This document shows, one piece after another, positions 27,249-37,595 of a DNA stretch of 64,000 nt (positions are counted from its first letter, which is position 1; each line of letters begins with the position of its first letter). Position numbers and translations under genes: made by a program. The notes below the pieces were generated by a model. The model was not told the origin of the DNA and ran no database searches. It was given only the letters and a program-made list of their open reading frames with translations. Origin of the DNA: an uncultured Rhodospirillales bacterium (GTDB lineage Bacteria; Pseudomonadota; Alphaproteobacteria; Acetobacterales; Acetobacteraceae); contig CAITOL010000157.1 of NCBI GenBank assembly GCA_903893975.1, positions 1-64,000 on the forward strand, written 5' to 3'.

Positions 27249-27577
27249 GTCGGCTCCATGTCAGGGGCGTTAAAGGCGGTTCGCCCCCAATCCTGAGCCT
27301 AGTATGGACCAGAAGGCACGCCCGGCTACGCAAAATTTGTGCCAATCTATCGAAATACAGCAAAACCGCTATTTTTTGGAACAACCTGCACCCTATCAAC
27401 ATGTGAGGTGTAAAATATGTTGACAGATCACCCTGGTTATCCGGCGCTGGGTCTGCCCTCCAGGCTGCGCGCTTGGAGCGACTACGATCATTCCGGCAAA
27501 AAACGTGCATCGCTGCCTTCTTTTCGCCGCGCGGAGATTCTATTGCGCAGCGCAGCAATCGACCCTAGAGCCTGAGC
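27249..27577. other. Divergent promoter region between PEP-CTERM gene and glyQ
   Basis: No gene is seen in these 329 bases. They are A/T-rich in the middle and hold an inverted repeat, TCAACAT (27396-27402) and ATGTTGA (27417-27423), separated by 14 bases. A TTGACA (27420-27425) has no good -10 at normal spacing toward glyQ. Either divergent gene could be controlled from here. Confidence 0.5.
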
Positions 27578-28450
27578 ATGAGCATGAGCACCACCGTACC
27601 AAGCTTCCAGGAGCTGATCCTGCGCCTGCACGCCTTTTGGGCGCGCCAGGGCTGCGTGATCCTGCAACCCTATGACGTTGAAATGGGCGCAGGGACCTTT
27701 CATCCGGCGACGACGTTGCGCGCGTTGGGCCCGAAGCCATGGGCGGCAGCCTATGTGCAGCCGAGCCGCAGGCCGAGCGATGGGCGGTACGGGGAAAACC
27801 CGAACCGGTTGCAGCATTACTATCAGTATCAGGTGATCATGAAGCCGAGCCCAGCCGACGCGCAGGCGTTGCTGCTGGAGAGCTATCGGGAAATCGGGCT
27901 GGACCCGCTGCTGCATGATTTCCGCTTTGTGGAAGACGACTGGGAAAGCCCCACCCTCGGCGCCTGGGGCCTGGGCTGGGAAGTGTGGTGCGACGGGATG
28001 GAGGTGGGGCAGTTCACCTACTTCCAGCAAGTCGGCGGCATTGCGACCGATTTGCCGAGCTTCGAGATGACCTATGGCCTCGAACGGCTGGCGATGTACG
28101 TGCAGAATGTCGAGCGGGTATATGACCTGGATTTCAACGGCCGTGGGGTGAAATACGGCGATGTGTTTCTGCGCGCCGAGCAGGAATATAGCGCGCATAA
28201 TTTCGAGCGCGCCGACACTGTGATGCTGATGCGGCATTTTGAGGATGCAGAGCGGGAATGCGCGTCACTGCTGGCAGGCGACAAGCAACTGGCGCTGCCG
28301 GCCTATGACCAGTGCATCAAGGCGTCGCATTTGTTCAATCTGCTCGATGCCCGCGGGGTGATTAGCGTGACCGAACGCGCCAGCTATATCGGGCGTGTGC
28401 GCACGCTGGCCAAAGCCTGCTGCGAAGCCTGGCTGGCGGGGGAGCGCTGA
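27578..28450 (+). CDS. glyQ: Glycyl-tRNA synthetase alpha subunit
   Basis: This 290-residue class II catalytic subunit of the alpha2-beta2 glycyl-tRNA synthetase has the family blocks [38 protein letters not shown] and [30 protein letters not shown]. Motif 3 is [13 protein letters not shown]. Two in-frame ATGs (27578, 27584) are possible starts. glyS begins one base after its stop, giving a coupled pair, and ppdK follows, as in many alphaproteobacteria. Confidence 0.96.
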   Translation: MSMSTTVPSFQELILRLHAFWARQGCVILQPYDVEMGAGTFHPATTLRALGPKPWAAAYVQPSRRPSDGRYGENPNRLQHYYQYQVIMKPSPADAQALLLESYREIGLDPLLHDFRFVEDDWESPTLGAWGLGWEVWCDGMEVGQFTYFQQVGGIATDLPSFEMTYGLERLAMYVQNVERVYDLDFNGRGVKYGDVFLRAEQEYSAHNFERADTVMLMRHFEDAERECASLLAGDKQLALPAYDQCIKASHLFNLLDARGVISVTERASYIGRVRTLAKACCEAWLAGER

Positions 28451-28451
28451 G

Positions 28452-30488
28452 ATGGCCGAATTTTTCCTCGAACTGTTCAGCGAAGAAATCCCGGCGCGGA
28501 TGCAGGCCAAGGCGGCCGAGGACCTCGCCCGGCTGCTGGGGGAGGCGCTGGCGGATTTGCAGCCGCGTGGCTTCCAGACCTTTACCACCCCGCGCCGGTT
28601 GGCGATTGCGGTGCAGGTGCAGGCGGCGGTGGAAGCCCGCAGCAGCAGCGAGCGTGGGCCGCGCGCCAATGCGCCGGAACAGGCTTTGGCTGGGTTTTTG
28701 CGCAAGCATGGCGCCGACCGCGCGGATTTGCGTGAGGAAGCCGGATTTTGGGTGCTGGACCGGGTGAGCCCGGCGATTGCCGCGCCGACGCTGATTGCCG
28801 AGGCGCTGCCGGCGCTGCTACGGCGCTTTCCGTGGCCGAAATCCATGCGCTGGGGCGGTACCAGCCTGTTCACCTGGGTGCGGCCGTTGCGGCGGATTGT
28901 GTGCCTGTTCGATGGCCAGGTGGTGCCGTTCAGCCTGCATGACGGCGATGATGATGGGCATGGGCTGGTGGCCAGCAACCTGACCGAGGGGCATCGTTTC
29001 CTCGCGCCGGGTGCTTTCGCGGTGGCGAGCCTGGCCGATTGGCAGGCCGGGCTGCGCGGGCGGCGGGTGATTGTGGATGTGGCGGAACGCCGGCAATTGG
29101 TGGCCGAGGGCGTGGCGGCCGTTGCCGCCGCTGCCGGCTTTACCGTGGTGGACGACCCCGGATTGGTCGATGAGGTGACCGGGCTGGTGGAGTGGCCGGT
29201 GCCGCTGCTCGGCAAGATCGATGATCGGTTTATGGATTTGCCGGCCGAGGTGATGCAGGTGTCCATGCGGGTGAACCAGCGCTATTTCGCGCTGCGCACC
29301 GCCGACGGCAAAGCCGCGCCGGCCTTCGCCTTTATTGCCAACGTGCCGGGCACCGATGGCGGGGCGGCGATTATCGCGGGCAATGAGCGGGTGTTGAGCG
29401 CGCGCTTCGCGGATGCACGGCATTTCTGGGACCTCGACCGCAAGGCGACACTGGAAAGCCGGGTGGCGGCGCTGGATGCGATTACCTTCCACGCCAAATT
29501 GGGCAGCCAGGGCGAGCGGGTGCGGCGGATTGCCAGCCTCGCCAGCACGGTCGCGGGTTTGGTCGGTGCGGATGCGGCGCATGCGGCCCGGGCGGCAACG
29601 CTGGCGAAGGCCGATCTGACGACCGGCATGGTGGGCGAGTTCCCGGAATTGCAGGGCGTGATGGGCCGCTATTATGCCGCCCATGATGGGGAAGCGGCGG
29701 CGGTGGCCGATGCGGTGCAGGCGCACTACCTGCCCAAAGGCCCGTCCGATCCGGTGCCGCAGGGCCGGGTGGCCATTGCGGTGGCGCTGGCGGACAAGCT
29801 GGATACGCTGGCCGGGTTCTTCGGCATTGGCGAAAAGCCGAGCGGCTCGGGCGATCCGTATGCGCTGCGGCGCGCGGCGCTGGGCATTATCCGCATCATC
29901 CGCGAGCACGGGCTGCGCCTGTCGCTGCGCGCCATGATTGCGGCCGCCGGCCAGGGCGCGGATGTGGAGGAGTTGCTCGGCTTCCTGCTCGAACGTCTGC
30001 GGGTGCAGTTGCGCACCGAGGGTGCGCGGCATGACGTGCTGAACGCGGTGCTAGGTGCTGGGCTGGACGACGATCTGGTACGGCTGCTGGCGCGGAGCGA
30101 TGCGGTGGCCGGGCTGTTGGGCACCGAGGATGGCGCCAACCTGCTGGCGGCGTATCGGCGGGCGGCGAATATTCTGCGCATCGAGGAAAAGAAAGACGGC
30201 CCGCATGACGGGGCGGTGGATGCCGGCCTGTTGCAGGCGGCAGAGGAACAGGCCCTGGCAGCGGCGCTGGACGGGGTGGCGCCGCAGGTGAGCGCGGCGC
30301 TGGGTGATGAAGATTTTGCTGTCGCCATGTCACATATGGCGCGATTGCGCGCACCTTTGGATGCCTTCTTCGAGGCGATCCAGGTCAATGCCGAGGACGC
30401 CGCGCTGCGGCAGAATCGGCTGCGACTGCTGGCGCGGGTGCGCACGGTGATGAATGACGTTGCAGATTTTTCCAAAATCGACGGCTGA
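28452..30488 (+). CDS. glyS: Glycyl-tRNA synthetase beta subunit
   Basis: This 678-residue tRNA-binding subunit starts MAEFFLELFSEEIPARMQ, the usual GlyS opening. It contains HRFLAPG, VMQVSMRVNQRYFAL and SARFADARHFWDLD, and a C-terminal anticodon-binding region (NVNAEDAALRQNRLRLL-like, here QVNAEDAALRQNRL). The domain order has a degenerate HD-like middle (GEFPELQGVMGRYYA). The ATG at 28452 lies 1 base past glyQ. Length is normal. Confidence 0.95.
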   Translation: MAEFFLELFSEEIPARMQAKAAEDLARLLGEALADLQPRGFQTFTTPRRLAIAVQVQAAVEARSSSERGPRANAPEQALAGFLRKHGADRADLREEAGFWVLDRVSPAIAAPTLIAEALPALLRRFPWPKSMRWGGTSLFTWVRPLRRIVCLFDGQVVPFSLHDGDDDGHGLVASNLTEGHRFLAPGAFAVASLADWQAGLRGRRVIVDVAERRQLVAEGVAAVAAAAGFTVVDDPGLVDEVTGLVEWPVPLLGKIDDRFMDLPAEVMQVSMRVNQRYFALRTADGKAAPAFAFIANVPGTDGGAAIIAGNERVLSARFADARHFWDLDRKATLESRVAALDAITFHAKLGSQGERVRRIASLASTVAGLVGADAAHAARAATLAKADLTTGMVGEFPELQGVMGRYYAAHDGEAAAVADAVQAHYLPKGPSDPVPQGRVAIAVALADKLDTLAGFFGIGEKPSGSGDPYALRRAALGIIRIIREHGLRLSLRAMIAAAGQGADVEELLGFLLERLRVQLRTEGARHDVLNAVLGAGLDDDLVRLLARSDAVAGLLGTEDGANLLAAYRRAANILRIEEKKDGPHDGAVDAGLLQAAEEQALAAALDGVAPQVSAALGDEDFAVAMSHMARLRAPLDAFFEAIQVNAEDAALRQNRLRLLARVRTVMNDVADFSKIDG

Positions 30489-30502
30489 AGGAATTCCGCG
30501 GC

Positions 30503-33172
<2,670 letters not shown>

Positions 33173-33176
33173 GGGG

Positions 33177-33368
33177 ATGCGGCGGAAACCAGGACAGCGG
33201 GGGCTGCGCGCGGCGGAGCTGCGGCGGCTGCAGCGGGCCGAGCATTTGCGATGGGATGGCAAGGGAGAGGCCGGCGATAGGCCATCCGCCCCTGGCAAGG
33301 CGTGGGATGGGCGGCCGGAGCCGAACCCGTGCCTGCCGTATTTCTTTCCCAAAGGCTCCATCCATTGA
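33177..33368 (+). CDS. Small basic protein of unknown function, 63 residues
   Basis: An open frame fills the gap between ppdK and the SDR. It starts at ATG 33177, 4 bases past the ppdK stop, and ends at TGA 33366-33368, which overlaps the TTG start of the SDR (TTGA). The product is basic and helical at first (MRRKPGQRGLRAAELRRLQR) and ends DGRPEPNPCLPYFFPKGSIH. I recognise no family. Support comes from tight packing at both ends. Against it, GAGGGG abuts the ATG without spacing and the composition could be chance in GC-rich DNA. Confidence 0.45.
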   Translation: MRRKPGQRGLRAAELRRLQRAEHLRWDGKGEAGDRPSAPGKAWDGRPEPNPCLPYFFPKGSIH

Positions 33369-34123
33369 TCCCGCAAGCGGCCTTGGTCACGGGCGGTGCC
33401 AAGCGGCTGGGCCGGGCGGCGGCGCTGGCGCTGGCGGATGCCGGTTTCGCGGTGGCGGTGCATTGCAACGGCAGCGTGGCCGAGGCCGAGGCGACGGCGG
33501 CCGAGGTGCGGGCGCGCGGCGTCGGCGCGGTGGTGTTGCAGGCGAATTTGGCGGATGAGGCCGCGGTGGTGGGCTTGCTGCCCGCCGCCATTGCGGCGTT
33601 GGGGCCGGTGGGCGTGCTGGTGAACAATGCCAGCACCTTTGAGCGCGACGAGTGGGACACGGTGGACCGGGCCAGTTGGGATGCCCATCTGGAGCCGAAT
33701 TTGCGCGCGCCGTTCGTGCTGATGCAGGCGTTTGCCAAGGCGTTGCCGACGACGGCGCGCGGATTGGTGGTGAACCTGCTGGATGAGCGGGTTTGGTCGC
33801 TGACGCCGCATTTTGTGTCCTATACAGTGTCCAAAATGGGGTTGTGGGCGTTGACCCAATCCATGGCGCTGGCGCTGGCGCCGCGCATTCGGGTGAACGG
33901 CATCGGCCCAGGCCCGGCGCTGCCGAATAGCCGGCAGACGCAGGCGCAGTTTGACCGCCAGGCGGCGTCCGTGCCGCTCGGCTATGGGCCGACCCCGGAC
34001 GAGGTTGGCCGGGCGGTGCGGGCGTTGCTGGACCTGCCCTCGATGACCGGGCAGATGATCGCGCTTGATGGGGGGCAGCATTTGCAATGGGGCCCCACGC
34101 CGGGCGTGCAGGTGGAGGAGTAG
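33365..34123 (+). CDS. SDR-family reductase, pteridine reductase (PTR1/FolM)-like
   Basis: This 252-residue NADPH-dependent short-chain reductase carries TGGAKRLG (9-16), the PTR1/FolM variant of the Rossmann loop. It also has NNAS instead of NNAG, LLDERVW and the catalytic YTVSK, then RVNGIGPGPAL. PTR1/FolM enzymes reduce dihydropterins such as dihydromonapterin. The next gene, 3 bases on, is folB, which supports a pterin substrate. The TTG at 33365 is chosen because AAAGG lies about 9 bases upstream and it overlaps the small upstream frame. An ATG-like extension to 33302 is possible. Confidence 0.8.
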   Translation: MIPQAALVTGGAKRLGRAAALALADAGFAVAVHCNGSVAEAEATAAEVRARGVGAVVLQANLADEAAVVGLLPAAIAALGPVGVLVNNASTFERDEWDTVDRASWDAHLEPNLRAPFVLMQAFAKALPTTARGLVVNLLDERVWSLTPHFVSYTVSKMGLWALTQSMALALAPRIRVNGIGPGPALPNSRQTQAQFDRQAASVPLGYGPTPDEVGRAVRALLDLPSMTGQMIALDGGQHLQWGPTPGVQVEE

Positions 34124-34126
34124 CGG

Positions 34127-34537
34127 ATGGATCGCCCGCGGATTGCCGACGCCAATTTGGGCATACGCCACGTGTTTTTGCGCGACATGGTGCTGTCGGC
34201 CCGGATCGGCATTTACGCGCATGAACACACCACGCCGCAGCGCATCCGGATCAACGTCGATCTGGGCGTGACCGATGACGGGGCACTCGCGATGTCACGC
34301 GCGTCCGTGGGGCGGGATGAGCTGGCGCGGGTGGTGGATTATGAGGCGCTGGCGAACACGGTGCGGCGGATTTGTGTGTCAGGGCATGTCAACCTGGTGG
34401 AGACTTTGGCGGAGCGTTTGGCCGAAGCAGCGCTGGAGGATGTGCGGGTTATTTACGCCCGCATTACCGTCGAAAAACTTGACATTTTTGCAGATGCGGC
34501 GAGTGCGGGGGTCGCGGTCGAACGACGGCGCCGCTGA
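34127..34537 (+). CDS. folB: Dihydroneopterin aldolase family protein
   Basis: This 136-residue FolB-type protein cleaves dihydroneopterin to 6-hydroxymethyl-dihydropterin in folate synthesis. It shows the family's IGIYAHEHTTPQRIRINVDLGV, VDYEALANTVRRI and NLVETLAERLAE with the conserved Glu, and ends in an ARITVEKLDIF strand. GGAGGAG ends 6 bases before the ATG. It is coupled to the PTR1-like reductase. FolB and FolX are hard to separate by sequence. Pairing with a FolM-like reductase leaves an epimerase role (tetrahydromonapterin path) open. Confidence 0.85.
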   Translation: MDRPRIADANLGIRHVFLRDMVLSARIGIYAHEHTTPQRIRINVDLGVTDDGALAMSRASVGRDELARVVDYEALANTVRRICVSGHVNLVETLAERLAEAALEDVRVIYARITVEKLDIFADAASAGVAVERRRR

Positions 34538-34582
34538 AATTGTCCACTGCGGGCAAATGCAGCTTCAGATTCAGTCACATAA

Positions 34583-34613
34583 GACATTTTCTTAAATATG
34601 TAACGAAAATGTC
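34583..34613 (+). terminator. A/T-rich inverted repeat after folB, possible terminator
   Basis: GACATTTTC (34583-34591) pairs perfectly with GAAAATGTC (34605-34613) across 13 bases, and ATTTTC follows. It lies 45 bases after folB. The stem is weak and the T run short, so a regulatory palindrome for the uvrC promoter is an equal alternative. Confidence 0.4.
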
Positions 34614-34729
34614 ATTTTCAAACTCAATGAAATCAATAGCTTAGAAATCCTGCATTAAATTGAGGCAATCCGAGCAGACCCAGTGATTCCGGGGGGTTAG
34701 GGGATTGGTTCACCGCATTGCTCACAGAG

Positions 34730-34738
34730 TTATCCACA
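34730..34738 (+). promoter_or_regulatory. Perfect DnaA box (TTATCCACA) amid three GANTC sites
   Basis: TTATCCACA matches the consensus DnaA 9-mer exactly. Around it are CcrM sites GATTC (34568-34572), GATTC (34685-34689) and GAATC (34740-34744), and an A/T-rich stretch at about 34570-34670. It lies about 85 bases ahead of uvrC. Only one perfect box was found, so origin function is not claimed. Confidence 0.55.
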
Positions 34739-34821
34739 GGAATCGTGGATGAAAATTCGCGCTGCCGGACGGCATTTGCTACCGTGCACATCGACATGGC
34801 AGCGAGGCGTACAAAAGCGCA

Positions 34822-36726
34822 GTGACCGAAACGAATAACCCTGATCCCGCCCCCCGCCGTGGCGTTACGGTGATTGAAACGGCGCTGGAAACCATGCCGC
34901 TGTCGCCGGGGGTGTATCGCATGCTCGGCGCCGATGGGGCGGCGCTGTATGTGGGCAAGGCACGGGCGCTGAAGAAGCGCGTGACATCCTACACCCAGAT
35001 CCACCGCCTGTCGGAGCGGTTGCGGCGGATGGTGGCGGAAACGGTGACGATGGAGATTGTCACCACCCATACCGAGGCCGAGGCGCTGCTGCTGGAGGCC
35101 AATCTGATCAAGCGGCTGAAGCCGCGCTACAACATCGTGCTGCGGGACGACAAATCCTATCCGTGGCTGATGCTGACCGAGGACCATCCGTATCCGCAGA
35201 TTACCAAGCACCGTGGCGCGCGGACGCGCAAGGCGAGTTATTTCGGGCCGTTTGCCTCCGCCTGGGCAGTGAACCAGACGGTGACGGCGATGCAGCGGGT
35301 GTTTCTGCTGCGGTCTTGCGCCGATACGGTGTTCGCCAATCGCAGCCGGCCGTGCCTGCTGCATCAGATCCGCCGCTGTTCCGCACCATGCGTGGGGCGG
35401 ATTTCCGAGGCCGACTATGCAGCGCTGGCCGACCAGGCGCGGGCGTTCCTGGGCGGCAAGGCGAGCAGCGTGCAGCGCGATCTGGCGGCCGAGATGGAAC
35501 AGGCCGCCGAGGTGCTGGAGTTCGAGCGGGCGGCGGCGATCCGCGACCGTATCCGCGCACTGACCAGCGTGCAGGGCACGGATGTGATCAACCCCGCCAG
35601 CCTGGGCGATGCTGATGTGATCGCGGCCTATCAGATTGCCGGGCAGACCTGTGTGCAGGTGTTCTTCGTGCGTGGCGGGCGCAACAACGGCAACCGGGCG
35701 TTCTACCCGAGCCACACCAAGAACGAGGAAACGCCCGAGGTGCTGGCCGCCTTCATCGCCCAGTTCTACGACGACAAGCCGCCGCCGCCGCTGCTGCTGC
35801 TGAACCGCGCATTGGAGGAGCAGGGGCTGATCGAGGAGGCGTTGAGCCTGAAGGCGCAAACCTTCGGCGACGGAACCGGCCGAGCGGGCCGCAAGGTAGA
35901 GATCGCCGTGCCGCAGCGTGGCGAGAAGGCGGCGGTGGTGGCGCATGCGGAGTTGAATGCGCGCGAGGCGTTGGAGCGGAAACTGGCGGAGAGCGCCGGG
36001 CAGGCGAAGCTGCTGGAAGCCACCGGGGCGTTGTTCGATATGCCGCCGCCGGCGCGAATTGAGGTCTACGACAACTCCCACATCATGGGCAGCAATGCCT
36101 ATGGCGTGATGATCGTGGCGGGGACGGAGGGGTTCAACAAAGCCGCCTATCGCAAATTCGCCATTCGCGGGCCGATTACGCCGGGCGACGACTTCGCCAT
36201 GATGACCGAGGTGCTGACGCGGCGCTTCGCCCGGGCGCTGAAGGATGAAGACGCCGAATGGCCTGATCTGGTGCTGATCGACGGTGGGGCTGGCCAGCTG
36301 TCGGCCGCGCGGGCGGTGCTGGAGGATCTGGGCATTACCAACGTGAAGCTGGTGGGTGTGGCCAAGGGGCCGGACCGCAATGCGGGGCGGGAGTGGTTCC
36401 ACATGGATGGGCGGGAGGCGTTCCAACTGCCGCCGCGCGATCCGGTGCTGTATTTTCTGCAACGGCTGCGCGATGAGGCGCATCGCTTTGCCATCACCAC
36501 CCATCGCGCCGGGCGGTCTAAATCGCTGGTGCAAAGTGAGTTGGATGAAATTCCCGGCATTGGCCCAGGCCGCAAGCGGGCGTTGCTGAACCATTTTGGC
36601 TCTGCGCGCGGGGTGAAGCAGGCCGGGTTGCACGATCTGGAGGCCGCGCCGGGTGTGTCGAAAGAAATCGCACGCCGTGTCTATGGTTTTTTCCATCCCG
36701 GGGTTCGGGTAGAGGGAGCAGCATGA
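34822..36726 (+). CDS. uvrC: UvrABC excinuclease subunit C
   Basis: This 634-residue nuclease makes both incisions in nucleotide-excision repair. The N-terminal GIY-YIG domain reads [25 protein letters not shown] at about 31-55. The UvrB-binding UVR motif ([17 protein letters not shown]) is at about 230-245. The C-terminal RNase H-like domain has [15 protein letters not shown], and the helix-hairpin-helix is [18 protein letters not shown]. The start is GTG 34822. Its stop overlaps the start of cdh as ATGA. The 284-base upstream region has a DnaA box and GANTC cluster, suggesting cell-cycle or replication-linked control. Confidence 0.95.
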   Translation: MTETNNPDPAPRRGVTVIETALETMPLSPGVYRMLGADGAALYVGKARALKKRVTSYTQIHRLSERLRRMVAETVTMEIVTTHTEAEALLLEANLIKRLKPRYNIVLRDDKSYPWLMLTEDHPYPQITKHRGARTRKASYFGPFASAWAVNQTVTAMQRVFLLRSCADTVFANRSRPCLLHQIRRCSAPCVGRISEADYAALADQARAFLGGKASSVQRDLAAEMEQAAEVLEFERAAAIRDRIRALTSVQGTDVINPASLGDADVIAAYQIAGQTCVQVFFVRGGRNNGNRAFYPSHTKNEETPEVLAAFIAQFYDDKPPPPLLLLNRALEEQGLIEEALSLKAQTFGDGTGRAGRKVEIAVPQRGEKAAVVAHAELNAREALERKLAESAGQAKLLEATGALFDMPPPARIEVYDNSHIMGSNAYGVMIVAGTEGFNKAAYRKFAIRGPITPGDDFAMMTEVLTRRFARALKDEDAEWPDLVLIDGGAGQLSAARAVLEDLGITNVKLVGVAKGPDRNAGREWFHMDGREAFQLPPRDPVLYFLQRLRDEAHRFAITTHRAGRSKSLVQSELDEIPGIGPGRKRALLNHFGSARGVKQAGLHDLEAAPGVSKEIARRVYGFFHPGVRVEGAA

Positions 36727-37451
36727 AATATTTTGTCGCCGCGATCGCACTCATCGCCCTGACCGGCAGCGCCCAGGCTGCCGATCCGGATATTTTGTGG
36801 AAGTTCGTGCATGATAAATGCGTGCCCGGGCAGATGCAGTCCCAGGACCCGAAGCCGTGCGTGGAGGTTTCGCTGGCCGGCGGCGTGGCGGTGCTGAAGG
36901 ATATCAATGGCATCGCCCAGCATCTGTTGATCCCGACAGCGAAGAACACCGGGATGGACGATCCGGCGGTGCTGGTACCGGCGACGCCGAACTACTTTGC
37001 CGCCGCATGGAAGGCGCGGCATTTCATGGATGGCAAGCTCGGCAAAACCTTGCCACGGGATGCGATTTCACTGGCGATTAATTCGGTTTCCGGCCGGACG
37101 CAGAACCAGTTGCATATTCATATCGATTGCGTGCGCGCCGATGTGCGGGCGGTGCTGCACGGCCAGACCGCGGACCATTGGGCGAGCGTGAAAATGCCGG
37201 GTGGCAACAGCTACAAAGTGCGGCAGATCGTTGGGGCCGACCTGGATGCGGTGAACCCGTTCCTGCTGCTGGCGCAAGAGCAGCCGGACGCGGTGGCGGA
37301 TTATGCGCATCACACGCTGGTGGCGGTTGGGGCGGTGCTGCCGGATGGGCGGGAGGGGTTTTACCTGCTGGATGACCATGCCGATCTGGCGAAGCTGGAT
37401 CGGGCGAGTGGGGAGGAGTTGCAGGACCATGGGTGTGAGGTGGCGAAGTAA
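36723..37451 (+). CDS. cdh: CDP-diacylglycerol diphosphatase
   Basis: This 242-residue exported protein has a signal peptide (1-19, ending GSAQA). The Cdh family, HIT-like, hydrolyses CDP-diacylglycerol to phosphatidate and CMP. The core motif [15 protein letters not shown] at about 127-141 contains the histidine pair. [14 protein letters not shown] near the N-terminus and [18 protein letters not shown] are family features. It overlaps uvrC by 4 bases (ATGA). The usual alphaproteobacterial neighbour after uvrC is pgsA, which also uses CDP-diacylglycerol, so the pairing is curious. A repeat element follows directly. Confidence 0.87.
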   Translation: MKYFVAAIALIALTGSAQAADPDILWKFVHDKCVPGQMQSQDPKPCVEVSLAGGVAVLKDINGIAQHLLIPTAKNTGMDDPAVLVPATPNYFAAAWKARHFMDGKLGKTLPRDAISLAINSVSGRTQNQLHIHIDCVRADVRAVLHGQTADHWASVKMPGGNSYKVRQIVGADLDAVNPFLLLAQEQPDAVADYAHHTLVAVGAVLPDGREGFYLLDDHADLAKLDRASGEELQDHGCEVAK

Positions 37452-37452
37452 G

Positions 37453-37595
37453 GGAAGCGCTCCTTTTTTTGGAAAAAAGGAGCAAAAAACTTTTCTGATT
37501 TCGTTGCCGTTGGCGTACTCTCACCTGAAAGAGTACGCCGCAGGCCAGGCATAGATGAAGTTTTTTTGGTTCTTTTTGTTCACAAAAAGAACACC
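37453..37595. repeat. Double-hairpin intergenic element, copy 3 (143 bp)
   Basis: The left hairpin is GCTCCTTTTTT with AAAAAAGGAGC (37459-37483), then AAAAAAC. The right hairpin is GTTCTTTTTGT with ACAAAAAGAAC, preceded by GTTTTTTT. The body holds a further perfect 10-bp stem, GGCGTACTCT (37512-37521) with AGAGTACGCC (37530-37539). The body aligns with copy 1 (shared TCACC, GAA, GTACG, CCAGG, GAT, AAGTTTTTTT blocks) and total length is identical. It lies between convergent cdh and the thiamine-diphosphate enzyme, so it can serve both as a bidirectional terminator. Confidence 0.85.

Noticed and set aside
34568-34744. Chromosomal origin of replication
   Set aside because: Only one perfect DnaA box is seen, and neighbours (folB, uvrC) are not typical origin genes. 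Skew data would be needed.
34633-36750. A 705-codon minus-strand frame opposite uvrC
   Set aside because: It is antisense to a clear UvrC with all domains and has no motifs of its own.
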